A stretch of 64,000 nt of DNA from Paraburkholderia sp. BL25I1N1 (GCF_003002025.1 NZ_PVZB01000002.1:62001-126000), one strand, 5' to 3'. Numbered from the stretch's first letter, positions 36,501 to 43,965 are shown. The notes: generated by a model not told the origin, from the sequence alone. Numbers and translations: made by a program.

Positions 36501-36749
36501 CGACGAATTCATATAGATCATGTTGTCCGCGCCATTGACCTGCTGCTCGATCGGCGCGGCGACATTGTTCGCCACAACCTCCGCGTTCGCGCCCGGATAC
36601 GTGGCGGAAATGGTGATCTGCGGCGGAGTGATGTCGGGATACTGCGCGACCGGCAGGGCGAACATCGCCAACGCGCCGCCTAGCGTAATGACAATCGAAA
36701 TGACCGACGCGAAAATCGGCCGATCGATGCAGTAGTGCGAGATGCTCAT
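33531..36749 (-). CDS. RND multidrug efflux permease (HAE-1/AcrB-like)
   Basis: A 1072-residue hydrophobe/amphiphile efflux permease. Twelve membrane spans and two large periplasmic loops are evident. The proton-relay aspartates are in GIVVDDAIVVIENVER, and typical AcrB segments such as PVAQYPDITPPQITISATYP and PGANALEVSKSV occur. The frame opens at 36842, but the ATG at 36749 starts the conserved MSISHYCIDRPIFASVISI. With the adaptor (13 bases upstream) and outer-membrane factor it forms a complete pump. Substrates are unknown. Confidence 0.96.
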   Translation of the reverse strand: MSISHYCIDRPIFASVISIVITLGGALAMFALPVAQYPDITPPQITISATYPGANAEVVANNVAAPIEQQVNGADNMIYMNSSSSSTGNLTINAYFQIGTNPELAQVDVQNRVNLALPQLPQSVQAQGIQVQKKSSAFMMVIAIYSPSDRYDSVYIANFANVYVLDAIKRVPGANQSSIFGNPDYAMRIWLKPDRMAQLGVTAADVQRVVANQNQQFAVGSIGQSPTGKSVEQSFAVTTTGRLTEPSEFENIIVRAANGGAAIVRIKDIGRAELGQKDYSIRSRFQGKPATVLAVYQQPGANALEVSKSVRATLAELKKSFPEGMTYEIAMDTTEFTRSSISDVIHTFFEALVLVVIVVFVFLQSLRATLIPIVAVPVSIVGTCMFMLPLGFSINMLTLFGMVLAIGIVVDDAIVVIENVERNITVLKLNPKDASKKAMDEVAGPVVAIVLVLCAVFVPVAFLGGITGQMYKQFAITIAISVVLSGIVALTLSPALAALLLKSSHHEKKGFFRWFDKQFARMTSGYSRAVRLVIKRSIFALVFFVAMIVLAVLMVRSIPSAFLPPEDQGYLLGAVVMPDAASLDRTGEVSQQVTDYFIKQPAVGSITVVDGYSLLDNQNKNNASTFFVGFKSFDERYSSENIRTQNARTVLQDAYRHFGNVKEGVVIPVNPPSIPGLGTTGGTEVWIQSKGDSSIAQLAEVAQDFVQRAKQRQELAGVTSTFNASSRQLLVQVDRDKSETLGVPVEDAYSSMQTMFGSLYVSQFNRSSRLWQVILQAEPSYRLKPGDLDQIFVRSKTGTMLPMTSVATYQFVVGPDLVTRFNNFPAIKITANAAPGFSSGQVISTLEELATQMPAGYDVAWSGEAYEERQSGGTSGLVFVFGLVMVFLILAAQYEKWSLPFGVLMAVPFALFGALLAILLRGLSNDVYFQIGLTMLVALAAKNAILIFEFAVLNRETGASVFDATMTAAEERLRPIVMTSLAFILGCVPLAIATGASANSRHSIGTGVIGGMIGATAIAVFFIPMFYYLLESMSSRSSGGKQKSGPGAAGTTRESGAAEPGLPPHAPSQESP

Positions 36750-36762
36750 ATCGGTCGGCCTT

Positions 36763-38082
36763 TCATTGGGTCGCACCGCTGCCGGTTCCTTGCGCCTCGG
36801 ACTCCTTGGCCTGCGTGGAAGGTGCAGGTGCCTGCGCCGCACTTTCAGACCCGGCAGGTCCGGACGGCGCTGCGTTCTTCTCGGCGGGTGGGCCTTTAAC
36901 TATCTTGAGTTGCGCTCCCGCTGCGACACGCAGTGCGCCATCCACCACGATGCGCTCGCCCGGCTTGAGTCCCTCCGAGACGAACCAGTCGTCGCCTTGC
37001 CAATCGCCCACTTCGACGACCCGCTGGTGCGCTTTGGACTGGTCGTCGACGACCCAGACAAAGTGACTCTTCGAGCCTTGTAATACGGACCTCTGCGGCA
37101 CGAGAATCGAGTTCGGCCGGATGGCCCCGGAAACGCGCGCTTTCACGAATTGACCGGGCCGCAATGCTCCCTTCGGATTATCGAATACCGCCCGCACCAG
37201 AAAGGTCCCCGTTTCGGTGCTGAAAGCAGGATTCGCAAAGTCGATACGGCCGACCTGCGAGAACACCGACCCGTCGGCCAGAATCAGCTTGACGACAAAA
37301 TCGTTGTGCTCCGGGAATTTCAGAAGACCGGCTGCAATCTGGTCCCGGTACTTCAACATCTCGTTTTCGGAGATGCTGAAGTTCACCCACATCGGGTCCA
37401 GTTGATAAACGTAGGTCAGCAAGCCGTTGGAAGTCGCCGTGACATAGCTGCCGTCCTGCTGACGTGCAAAGCTCGACAGACCCGCGAGGGGGGACTTGAT
37501 CGTCGTATAGCCGAGATTAAGTTGGGCTGTATCGACTTCCCCTTTTGCCGCGATCACTGCGGCGGCGGACTGCTTTTCGTTGCCTATCGCGTCGTCGAGA
37601 TCTTTCTTGCTCAACGCGTTTTGAGCAGCGAGCGGCTCAACCCGCGCCAGATTCGCCTTGGCAACCTGATAACGCGCCTGCTGCTGCGCGAGTTGTCCTT
37701 TCGCGGTTTGCAGCGCGGCCTCGAACGGCTTGCGGTCCATCTGGAACATCGTCTGCCCGGCCTTGACGAGCTGCCCCTCAACGTACAGGCGTTTGTCGAG
37801 AAAACCGTCCACGCGCGCACGAATCTCGACCTCGCGCGAACTCTGAGTCTGAGCGGTAAATTCGAAATCGACAGGCGTGTCCTTCTGTACGACGGTCGTA
37901 ATGGTCACCTCCGGCGCGGCGGCGGCGGGCGCGGCAGGTTGCTTTTTGCAGGCGGCGAGCAAGGTCATCGCCGCTGCCATCAGCAGCAGCGCGCGCCACG
38001 AACGACAAAACACAACCGGTGTGTCCGCAGCACCGAGACATCGCGGCCCCCGCGCGGAATGATGGATGGCGACAGTTTTCAT
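36763..38082 (-). CDS. RND efflux periplasmic adaptor (membrane fusion protein)
   Basis: A 439-residue adaptor, probably a lipoprotein: a hydrophobic segment ending in LLAACKKQ (Cys near residue 45). The lipoyl/biotinyl-like halves (VDGFLDKRLYVEGQLVKAGQ and NLGYTTIKSPLAG) flank an alpha hairpin, with beta-barrel and membrane-proximal domains after them. The C terminus is Pro/Ala/Ser-rich. It couples the RND pump to the outer-membrane factor. Starts 15 bases after the stop of the exported gene upstream. The 38-residue stretch before the lipobox is long, so an internal start is possible. Confidence 0.93.
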   Translation of the reverse strand: MKTVAIHHSARGPRCLGAADTPVVFCRSWRALLLMAAAMTLLAACKKQPAAPAAAAPEVTITTVVQKDTPVDFEFTAQTQSSREVEIRARVDGFLDKRLYVEGQLVKAGQTMFQMDRKPFEAALQTAKGQLAQQQARYQVAKANLARVEPLAAQNALSKKDLDDAIGNEKQSAAAVIAAKGEVDTAQLNLGYTTIKSPLAGLSSFARQQDGSYVTATSNGLLTYVYQLDPMWVNFSISENEMLKYRDQIAAGLLKFPEHNDFVVKLILADGSVFSQVGRIDFANPAFSTETGTFLVRAVFDNPKGALRPGQFVKARVSGAIRPNSILVPQRSVLQGSKSHFVWVVDDQSKAHQRVVEVGDWQGDDWFVSEGLKPGERIVVDGALRVAAGAQLKIVKGPPAEKNAAPSGPAGSESAAQAPAPSTQAKESEAQGTGSGATQ

Positions 38083-38097
38083 TGCGCGCCCGCCTGA

Positions 38098-38502
38098 TCA
38101 CAAGACCGTACAGTTGCCGAAGAGCACCAGCGCATCGTCGCTATTGACGATCGTCAATGTCATTGATCCGTCGGTCGAATCGAGCACCAAGGTCCACCCA
38201 AATCCCATCTCTGTCCCGTCCATGATGATCTGATTGGCATCTTTGCTGGCGATACGCATGGGCGTCGTTCGCGCGGGTCCGATGATCACCTTCTTGTCGA
38301 AGTCGAGCGAGAGAAACCGGGGCGCTCCGATATCCGCCGGTAAAGAGCGGCTGCAGGTTAGTCCGGGATCGCATGAATGCGCGTCGATCGTCGCGCAGAT
38401 GAGTCGTTTGCTGCCATCGAAGTCGGCGGCCGACGTGTCGAATGCAATGGCGCTGAACAGAATCGCAATTGCAGAAGCGAGTAAGGTGGGCCTTGGTTTC
38501 AT
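38098..38502 (-). CDS. Exported hypothetical protein heading the RND-pqi operon
   Basis: A 134-residue periplasmic protein. The signal peptide is LLASAIAILFSAIAF with cleavage near TSA-AD (residue 26). Four cysteines, two close together around residues 43-49 and one at the C-terminal end (FGNCTVL), suggest disulfides. The body is beta-rich. The frame opens at 38622, but the ATG at 38502 with GGAG upstream begins the signal peptide. No family recognised. It is the first gene of the operon with the RND pump and pqiABC, 122 bases downstream of a dyad. Confidence 0.7.
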   Translation of the reverse strand: MKPRPTLLASAIAILFSAIAFDTSAADFDGSKRLICATIDAHSCDPGLTCSRSLPADIGAPRFLSLDFDKKVIIGPARTTPMRIASKDANQIIMDGTEMGFGWTLVLDSTDGSMTLTIVNSDDALVLFGNCTVL

Positions 38503-38624
38503 CACGTACTCCGGCTTTTTCTTTGAGCGCTGCGCGCGCAATAACCCGCGCACGACGACGGCTGGCGATTTGAGCCGCGCGCTGATGTAGGTCAGTTTGG
38601 TAGCTGAAATACAGAGAGGCAATC

Positions 38625-38636
38625 AGACCTTGGTCT
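38625..38636 (-). promoter_or_regulatory. Island dyad AGACCAAGGTCT
   Basis: A symmetric variant of the dyad, read leftward as AGACCAAGGTCTGATTGCC. It lies 122 bases before the ATG at 38502 and would control the eight-gene RND-pqi operon. TACCAA starts about 24 nt past the GTC arm (a weak -10). Confidence 0.72.
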
Positions 38637-38663
38637 CATATCGCCCGGCCGGGCACAGATACT

Positions 38664-39050
38664 TCAAGGACCCAGCGGACCATTCATCGCCATTTCCACA
38701 GCCTTGATCAGGATGGCGGCATTGAACGGTTTTCGCAGATAGGCGGCAGCGCCAGACGCGAGCGCGGTCTGTCTGACGGAGAACTCGTCGTGCGCGGTGA
38801 TCATGATGACCGGCAGGCCCATGGGCGCAAGTTGACGCTGAACTTCCAGTCCGCCTGTGCCAGGCATCTGGATGTCGAGAATAACGCACGCAGGCCGGTA
38901 CGACGGAATCGCCGAGAGTGTATTCAAGAACTCGTCGCCGCTGGAGAACGTCTCCGCCTCAATACCTGAGGCGCGCAGCAGCCGCTTGATGGCTCGGCAT
39001 ACCGATTCATCATCGTCGACTATGGCAACGATCTGATTGGGGTTGACCAT
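38664..39050 (-). CDS. Stand-alone response-regulator receiver
   Basis: A 128-residue receiver domain with no output domain. The acidic pocket DDDE is at residues 12-15, the phospho-acceptor Asp59 is in VILDIQMPG, the conserved Thr/Ser position is in MITAHD, and the Lys is in YLRKPF near residue 109. It is related to FixJ-type receivers (FSSGDEFL). Such single-domain receivers act as phosphate sinks or protein-interaction switches. The ribosome site is weak. A dyad copy lies 82 bases upstream, so it may be a target of the FixJ-type regulator encoded next to it. Confidence 0.9.
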   Translation of the reverse strand: MVNPNQIVAIVDDDESVCRAIKRLLRASGIEAETFSSGDEFLNTLSAIPSYRPACVILDIQMPGTGGLEVQRQLAPMGLPVIMITAHDEFSVRQTALASGAAAYLRKPFNAAILIKAVEMAMNGPLGP

Positions 39051-39132
39051 TTTGATATGCGAAAGCGCGGTCGCTCCACGAGAAAACCCGTTCGGAGTTC
39101 CAGCGTAACGTGAGATTTTAAAGCGAGATATA

Positions 39133-39144
39133 GGACCTTAGTCC
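39133..39144 (-). promoter_or_regulatory. Island dyad GGACTAAGGTCC
   Basis: Read leftward: GGACTAAGGTCCTATATC, symmetric apart from the central bases. It lies 82 bases before the lone receiver gene, downstream of the FixJ-type regulator gene. A TACGCT hexamer begins about 27 nt past the GTC arm. Confidence 0.78.
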
Positions 39145-39217
39145 ACTAGCGGCGTCACAACAGGATGGAATTGCGCCGGCCTCCCTCCCGCGCAATCCCG
39201 ATCGGGGCAATGCAACC

Positions 39218-39931
39218 TTATAGGTCGTCGGCTGCGTCCATGCCGACCTTTTCCGCGAGCCGGACCAGTTGGGCAATCGATCGCGCCTTCATCTTCTTCA
39301 TCACCCGGGCGCGATGAATCTTGATGGTCTTTTCAGCCGCGCCAAGATCGCTGGCGACCTGTTTGTTCAGACGCCCTGTCAATAAGAGCGCCATGACTTC
39401 ACGCTCGCGGTGCGTGAGACAATCGAGCCGTTCCTGCAGCTCAGCCTTTTCGCTCCTCTTCGCCCACTCCATGCAAGCGACCTTTAGCGCGCGGTCCACC
39501 GCGGCAAGCAGGAGAGACTGACATACCGGCTTGGGCAGAAAATCGAGCGCACCACCCTTCATTGCTTCAACGCTCGACCCGACATCGCCGTGCCCGGTCA
39601 GAAAAACGATAGGCAAGAGCTGATTGAGATTGCGCTGCACTTCAAGCCCCGACATGCCCGGCATCTGCAAATCCAGAATGAGGCATGCAGGTACGCTGGC
39701 GAGGTCGGCTCTATCCAGAAAAGCTTCGGGACTGTCGAAAGTTTCAACCAGATAACCGGATACGCGAAGCAGTCGGGAGAGCGCGCATCGCACCTGCTCG
39801 TCGTCGTCCACGATGAAAACACGCGCGGTGTCCGGATTTATGACGCCCCCCGGGGATCCCTTCGTACAGCCGCTTTCTGAGGCAACATTATGTGAAACGA
39901 CGCTCCCTTGCACTCGTTGTTCTCCGCCCAT
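39218..39931 (-). CDS. FixJ-family two-component response regulator
   Basis: A 237-residue regulator. The receiver has acidic residues in IVDDDEQ, phospho-Asp87 in LILDLQMPGMSG, and Lys in FLPKPV. The LuxR/GerE-type helix-turn-helix (LTHREREVMALLLTGRLNKQ to EKTIKIHRARVMKKM) covers about residues 165-225. The gene overlaps the kinase gene end by about 75-95 bases. A GTG at 39913 with GGAG eight bases upstream is an alternative start, removing part of a non-conserved N terminus. The GerE-type domain is the class expected to bind a GGAC-N4-GTCC dyad, so it is the prime candidate regulator of the island. Confidence 0.93.
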   Translation of the reverse strand: MGGEQRVQGSVVSHNVASESGCTKGSPGGVINPDTARVFIVDDDEQVRCALSRLLRVSGYLVETFDSPEAFLDRADLASVPACLILDLQMPGMSGLEVQRNLNQLLPIVFLTGHGDVGSSVEAMKGGALDFLPKPVCQSLLLAAVDRALKVACMEWAKRSEKAELQERLDCLTHREREVMALLLTGRLNKQVASDLGAAEKTIKIHRARVMKKMKARSIAQLVRLAEKVGMDAADDL

Positions 39932-41364
39932 AACCAGCCTCCGTGCGCTGTGACGATCGTGCGGCTGATGGAAAGACCAAGACCGAGTCCCTGGGGCTTC
40001 GTCGAAAAGAATGGCCTGAATATTTTATTCATCTTGTCGACGGTCAACCCTTGACCTCGATCCTTCACCGTAATGCGTACTCCGCCCCCGACCCCCTCTC
40101 GCACCGTTGTTTCGATGACGCGTTCAGCCGGATCGCAATCCTTCACCGCGTCGAAGGCGTTCAGCAGCAGATTGAGCAACACCTGCTGCAGTTGAACCCT
40201 GTCGCCGAACAACGTCTGCAGATTGTCGGCGATGTCGAATTCCGTGCGAACTTCCCGCGCTACTGCGTCGCTATGTACGAGCAGGGCGATGTCCCGGACC
40301 ACATCGCCGATATCTACCGGCTGCAGCTCAAGGTCACCTTTTCGTACCATCGTCCGGATCTTCTGGATAACTTCACTCGCGCGCCGATTATCCAGAATGA
40401 TATCGCCCAATGTCTCACGGAGTTCCGCCGTATTGACCTTCTCCGACTCGATCAATTTCTGCGCCGCTTGCGCGTTGCTCAAGATAGCGGTAAGCGGCTG
40501 ATTCAGCTCGTGTGCGAGAGAACTCGCTAGTTCTCCCAAAGATGAAACCCGCACCAGATGGGCCATCTCCTTGCGGTTTTGATCCACTTCGCGGCAGGCC
40601 ACGAGCCCTGCTATGGCAATGATCTGCAAACCCTGATCAGACGCGCTGTATCTGCTGGTATCGGCTTCCACGTGAAAACCTTCCCCGTCGCGCCGGCGCG
40701 CGACCAGCACCTGTGTCGTTGCACGATCGGCGCTCCTGTGACGGGTGCCGCGGTCTTCGGCCATGGAATCGCAACCCTGCCAGGCATGGACCGGAAACAG
40801 CATCTCGATCGGTGCGCCGGTCAATTCTTCGCTGGTGTAGCCGAACAGTTCTATCGCTCTGGCGTTCGCAAAGACTATCTGATTTTTCCGATCGAGCGTA
40901 AGCATCGCGAGCGGCAACATTTCAAGCGCGTCCCGCAAATGAATTCTTTCGTCCAGAATCCCGCGCCTGCCGCAGCGTTCCGCTTGCAGACCGGCCGCGC
41001 TTGCGCCTGCATGTGCGTGCCGTCCCGGCTTTGCATTGGCAAGCTCGCGCTCATTGGCAGCAATCCATTTTTCGGGCTGATCCGCAACGTCGCCGAAAAA
41101 CGCCAATGATTTCGCGCCTGGTGTTCTCAGCCGCCAATATGCTCGTTCCCGAGGCGAACGGGCGCTGATGGGTGAGGCACGCGACTGGCGGTGGACATCT
41201 CGAGGCGGGCGCAGTCGGGCCATATAGCAGCAGGCCATGGCGATACCGACCATGCCTTGCACCAGGTCTTTGCCACGCACGATCAGATTGATCACTGGTC
41301 TCTCCGTCACCAATGTTGAGTGCATGTCCAAAGTCGCCGTCTCGCCACGTGCGGATTCGGTCAA
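39838..41364 (-). CDS. PAS-domain sensor histidine kinase (FixL-like architecture)
   Basis: A 508-residue kinase. A PAS domain (about residues 140-255, FGYTSEELTG) is followed by HisKA with phospho-accepting His285 in LAHELNQPLTAIL. The HATPase domain has LLLNAFDAV, KDRGQGL and GLGLGLSIS. The first 135 residues are unusual, with one weak hydrophobic stretch (MVGIAMACCYMARL) and no clear domain, so the true start may be downstream. The PAS region lacks an obvious counterpart of the FixL haem histidine (an EHDGY-like stretch). Its regulator overlaps its 3' end, indicating a cognate pair. Confidence 0.9.
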   Translation of the reverse strand: MTESARGETATLDMHSTLVTERPVINLIVRGKDLVQGMVGIAMACCYMARLRPPRDVHRQSRASPISARSPRERAYWRLRTPGAKSLAFFGDVADQPEKWIAANERELANAKPGRHAHAGASAAGLQAERCGRRGILDERIHLRDALEMLPLAMLTLDRKNQIVFANARAIELFGYTSEELTGAPIEMLFPVHAWQGCDSMAEDRGTRHRSADRATTQVLVARRRDGEGFHVEADTSRYSASDQGLQIIAIAGLVACREVDQNRKEMAHLVRVSSLGELASSLAHELNQPLTAILSNAQAAQKLIESEKVNTAELRETLGDIILDNRRASEVIQKIRTMVRKGDLELQPVDIGDVVRDIALLVHSDAVAREVRTEFDIADNLQTLFGDRVQLQQVLLNLLLNAFDAVKDCDPAERVIETTVREGVGGGVRITVKDRGQGLTVDKMNKIFRPFFSTKPQGLGLGLSISRTIVTAHGGWLWAENNECKGASFHIMLPQKAAVRRDPRGAS

Positions 41365-41989
41365 CTATACTGATTCTTAGCGTTGAACCTGGAGCATCGG
41401 TAACTTGAAAACAGTATAGAGCCTCAGGCAAGGATGTGAAGGTTTATGAAAGACTTTTTTGAAAGTTGCAATCCCTGCCCGATGCGCACTGTAAGAAAAC
41501 TCGCTAGCACTTATCTGAACGTTGAAAAGCCTTGCTAAATACAATGAAGCGGTGCATCTCCTCGTGTGAATCGAGCACGGGCCAGCGCACATGCAAGTAT
41601 GCCCTTACCGGGCACCGTGAATTCGCGTCATATAGTGATCAGCGGACAATATCCAGACGGCAACGGGCCGGAACGTCTAAAGGACTATTTAGATATATCC
41701 CGCGCGTCGTCGTATTGCCACCAGCGGATGTACAACACGCTTTTTATTCGGAAAAGATCGGTGTGCATTGCGTGAATCAGATTATGAGTCTCCTGATAAA
41801 ATCGCCCCCACCACGCCGTCAATAACGAATCATTGCGCGCGCCAAATGATAATAAAGACGTGCCGACCTGGTCAGCTCACGAATGTTGAGCGCATCGTAC
41901 CGCGCCGTCCGCTATGCAGAGATTCGAATCAATATGGCATTCCTTAAGCATGCTGATTAACTTTGTATGCCAGCGCGCGTAGCGCACGC
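41365..41989. other. AT-richer intergenic region
   Basis: About 625 bases between the kinase start and the stop of the YSC84-like gene. It must contain the kinase promoter; no dyad copy was found there. A plus-strand frame from 41599 to 41775 begins MPLPGTVNSRHIVISGQY and looks partly protein-like, but it has no ribosome site or recognisable family. Confidence 0.4.
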
Positions 41990-42577
41990 TTACAGATCGA
42001 GTTTGGTCACCTTCGTTCCGGCGAGCGACAGATCCGCCATCAGACCGACGTTGGTCAAGACGAGCGCAACCACTTGTGAGGTCGCTGATGTTGTATCTAT
42101 CGCGCCGTTGGCACCCATTTTCGCGACCGAGACTCCTGTGTCGGCTCCAGCCGACCACCCCGCCGACTTGCGGAAACCGTCCAGCGCGGATTGCGTCATG
42201 AAGAGAAATATGACCGCGGTCGACTGGACCCCCGCCTGGAGTCCGAATGAAGCGGAGGTCGTGTTGTAGTAGCCGACTGTCGCGCCACCCACTCGCAACG
42301 CACCCTCGCCGTGCTCGGCGCCGACGACGAAGGCCGCCTTTTTCACCGATGGGAAAACCAGCACCCCTTGAGCCTTCGAGACCAGTTCACTCGAACCTTT
42401 TACTGTCGTGGCCAATCGTGACAACGTGCCGTCCACGGCTGCATTGATCTCTTGCCGCTTTGCCGCGTCAGTTTCAGGACTCTTGCCGCTGCCGGATGTC
42501 GCGGTGCACCCCGTCAAAGTCAAACTCGCGGCGGCGCTTGAAATCGCGATCTTTTGCATAAAATTCCGTCTGTTCAT
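41990..42577 (-). CDS. YSC84/SYLF-domain lipoprotein (BPSL1445-like)
   Basis: A 195-residue lipoprotein: twin-arginine-like start MNRRNF, hydrophobic segment, lipobox LTGC (Cys24). The mature part carries the Ysc84/SYLF domain: AKGVLVFPSV-like GVLVFPSVKKAAFVVG, GYYNTTSASFGLQAG and a repeat-rich end. SYLF domains bind lipids; a Burkholderia pseudomallei homologue is known as an immunogenic lipoprotein. It has an unusually long upstream stretch before the nearest dyad copy (298 bases). Confidence 0.88.
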   Translation of the reverse strand: MNRRNFMQKIAISSAAASLTLTGCTATSGSGKSPETDAAKRQEINAAVDGTLSRLATTVKGSSELVSKAQGVLVFPSVKKAAFVVGAEHGEGALRVGGATVGYYNTTSASFGLQAGVQSTAVIFLFMTQSALDGFRKSAGWSAGADTGVSVAKMGANGAIDTTSATSQVVALVLTNVGLMADLSLAGTKVTKLDL

Positions 42578-42983
42578 TATCGACCTCCATTGTGGTTACA
42601 GTGCGGACTGCCAGCTCGATTTCTGGCCGCTTTGTTCCCTGCCCAATCGCGATCCAATGGTTGCCCGCAATCCGGCTCGCCTTACTGGCTCATCCAGCGA
42701 GCAACGCAGCGGTGCACAATCACCCGTGAAGTCCTCACGCGGCTGCCGCTCCTGTCCTCATGGCACAGACGAGCAGTCTCCCGCGAACATGCAAACTGTC
42801 GCGTCTTCGATGAACGGGCGCGTCGGTGGCGACGTCTCCAATTACATAATGTCACGCTGCGACAATCGGAAAATCGGACCTTGGTCTTACGCCGGGCGAC
42901 CTGATCGGCGGTCGCGGCGTGGGGAGCCGAGCACGTGAGGTTGTAGCCGGCCCGGTACGCGGTCCGGGAGAGCCGCGTTTGCT
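42578..42983. other. Long leader region upstream of the YSC84-like gene
   Basis: About 400 bases with the dyad at 42876 near the right end. If transcription starts just past the dyad, the YSC84-like mRNA would have a leader of about 260 bases. I found no convincing ORF in it on the minus strand. Confidence 0.4.
42876..42887 (-). promoter_or_regulatory. Island dyad AGACCAAGGTCC
   Basis: Read leftward: AGACCAAGGTCCGATTTTCC. CATTAT, a good -10, begins exactly 25 nt past the GTC arm. It lies 298 bases before the YSC84-like start at 42577, by far the longest spacing in the set. Confidence 0.75.
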
Positions 42984-43721
42984 TTATCCTCCCAACGCGA
43001 TGATTGCCATGGTCAGCAGTACGCCGAGCGCTGCCATGGCCAATCCCGCTTTCCATTCACCGAACCCGGAATGACGGCCCAGCGCTATTCCGCTGCCAAA
43101 CAGGATGACGATCGTCAATGCACGCGAGACGATCAAGGCAGTCGGGACGTGGCTGAACACGACGAACGGCAAGGCAACCGGAAACGTCGAGGAGACCACG
43201 ATAAGAAAGATGGCCAACGCTGCGACCATGTCAGCCCGCAAAAAGCGCGGCCGTTGCGGTAAATCCGGGATGGCGGCAATGCGCGCCCGGATGAGTTCCA
43301 GTTCCGTATCGGCGATCAGCGGCGCGACCCACCTGGGCAATGCGGCACGAAGCGCGCGAACTCCCGCCGCCGCATCCGGCTCATGTCTCACGGTCAGCGC
43401 AAGCCTCAGCCGCCGGCCGCGATTCGTCAGCGTGCGGACCAGAAACATGACCGCATCGGCGAGGCCCCACGCGAGGTTGCAGCCAAGCGCCGTATAAAAC
43501 ATTTTCCGCCCGGCACCTTCGCCGGCTGTGACGGCCGACACGGCGCCGACAAACGTTAGCGCCATAAACAGGCCAAAACACAATTCGGACACCCGATCGA
43601 CGGTGTCCAGAACCGGCTCGCGGGTATCGATGTTTCCCTGATCCATCAGGCCGATAGCGTACATGAGGTCTCTCGCCGCGGTTGGCATGTGTTTATCGTC
43701 CACTTGGCCGAACGCGCTCAT
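42984..43721 (-). CDS. CCC1/VIT1-like membrane protein
   Basis: A 245-residue membrane protein with about five spans. It resembles bacterial CCC1/VIT1-related proteins: DRVSELCFGLFMALTFVGAV and LGCNLAWGLADAVMFLV near the N terminus, then three C-terminal spans. Relatives move Fe2+ or Mn2+, but key metal residues were not checked, so the substrate is open. Start uncertain: ATG 43721 has no clear ribosome site, while the ATG at 43664 follows a GAGAG. Upstream lies a shared region with ppk2 holding a dyad pointing the other way. Confidence 0.65.
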   Translation of the reverse strand: MSAFGQVDDKHMPTAARDLMYAIGLMDQGNIDTREPVLDTVDRVSELCFGLFMALTFVGAVSAVTAGEGAGRKMFYTALGCNLAWGLADAVMFLVRTLTNRGRRLRLALTVRHEPDAAAGVRALRAALPRWVAPLIADTELELIRARIAAIPDLPQRPRFLRADMVAALAIFLIVVSSTFPVALPFVVFSHVPTALIVSRALTIVILFGSGIALGRHSGFGEWKAGLAMAALGVLLTMAIIALGG

Positions 43722-43953
43722 GGCATGCCGACACTCGGCGGCGGGCGAATGCCGCCGGAGGGTGAGTTTTCGTCGCGCCGATCACGAACGCGGCAGCAGT
43801 CCCAATGCTGTTGCGGCGACGACAAGTGCCTCTTCGTTGGTGGCGATGGCGCTGTTCGAATCAGCACGTGGACATAGCATGGCGACGCCCGTCGGATCGA
43901 CGATCCAATGGCGGACTCCAGCAAGATACTGCGCACGCTTTAGCGACGATATT

Positions 43954-43965
43954 GGACCAAAGTCG
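43954..43965 (+). promoter_or_regulatory. Island dyad GGACCAAAGTCG
   Basis: Read rightward: GGACCAAAGTCGTATGG. CTACCT begins exactly 25 nt past the GTC arm. It lies 84 bases before the ppk2 start at 44050. It is the last copy found on the right. Confidence 0.78.

Noticed and set aside
38187-38200. CACCAAGGTCCACC inside a gene
   Set aside because: Right half only, within coding sequence and on the opposite strand to the gene; likely chance.
41532-41825. 97-residue plus-strand ORF between kinase and YSC84 genes
   Set aside because: No ribosome site, low-complexity basic text, no family; kept only as a note on the intergenic region.
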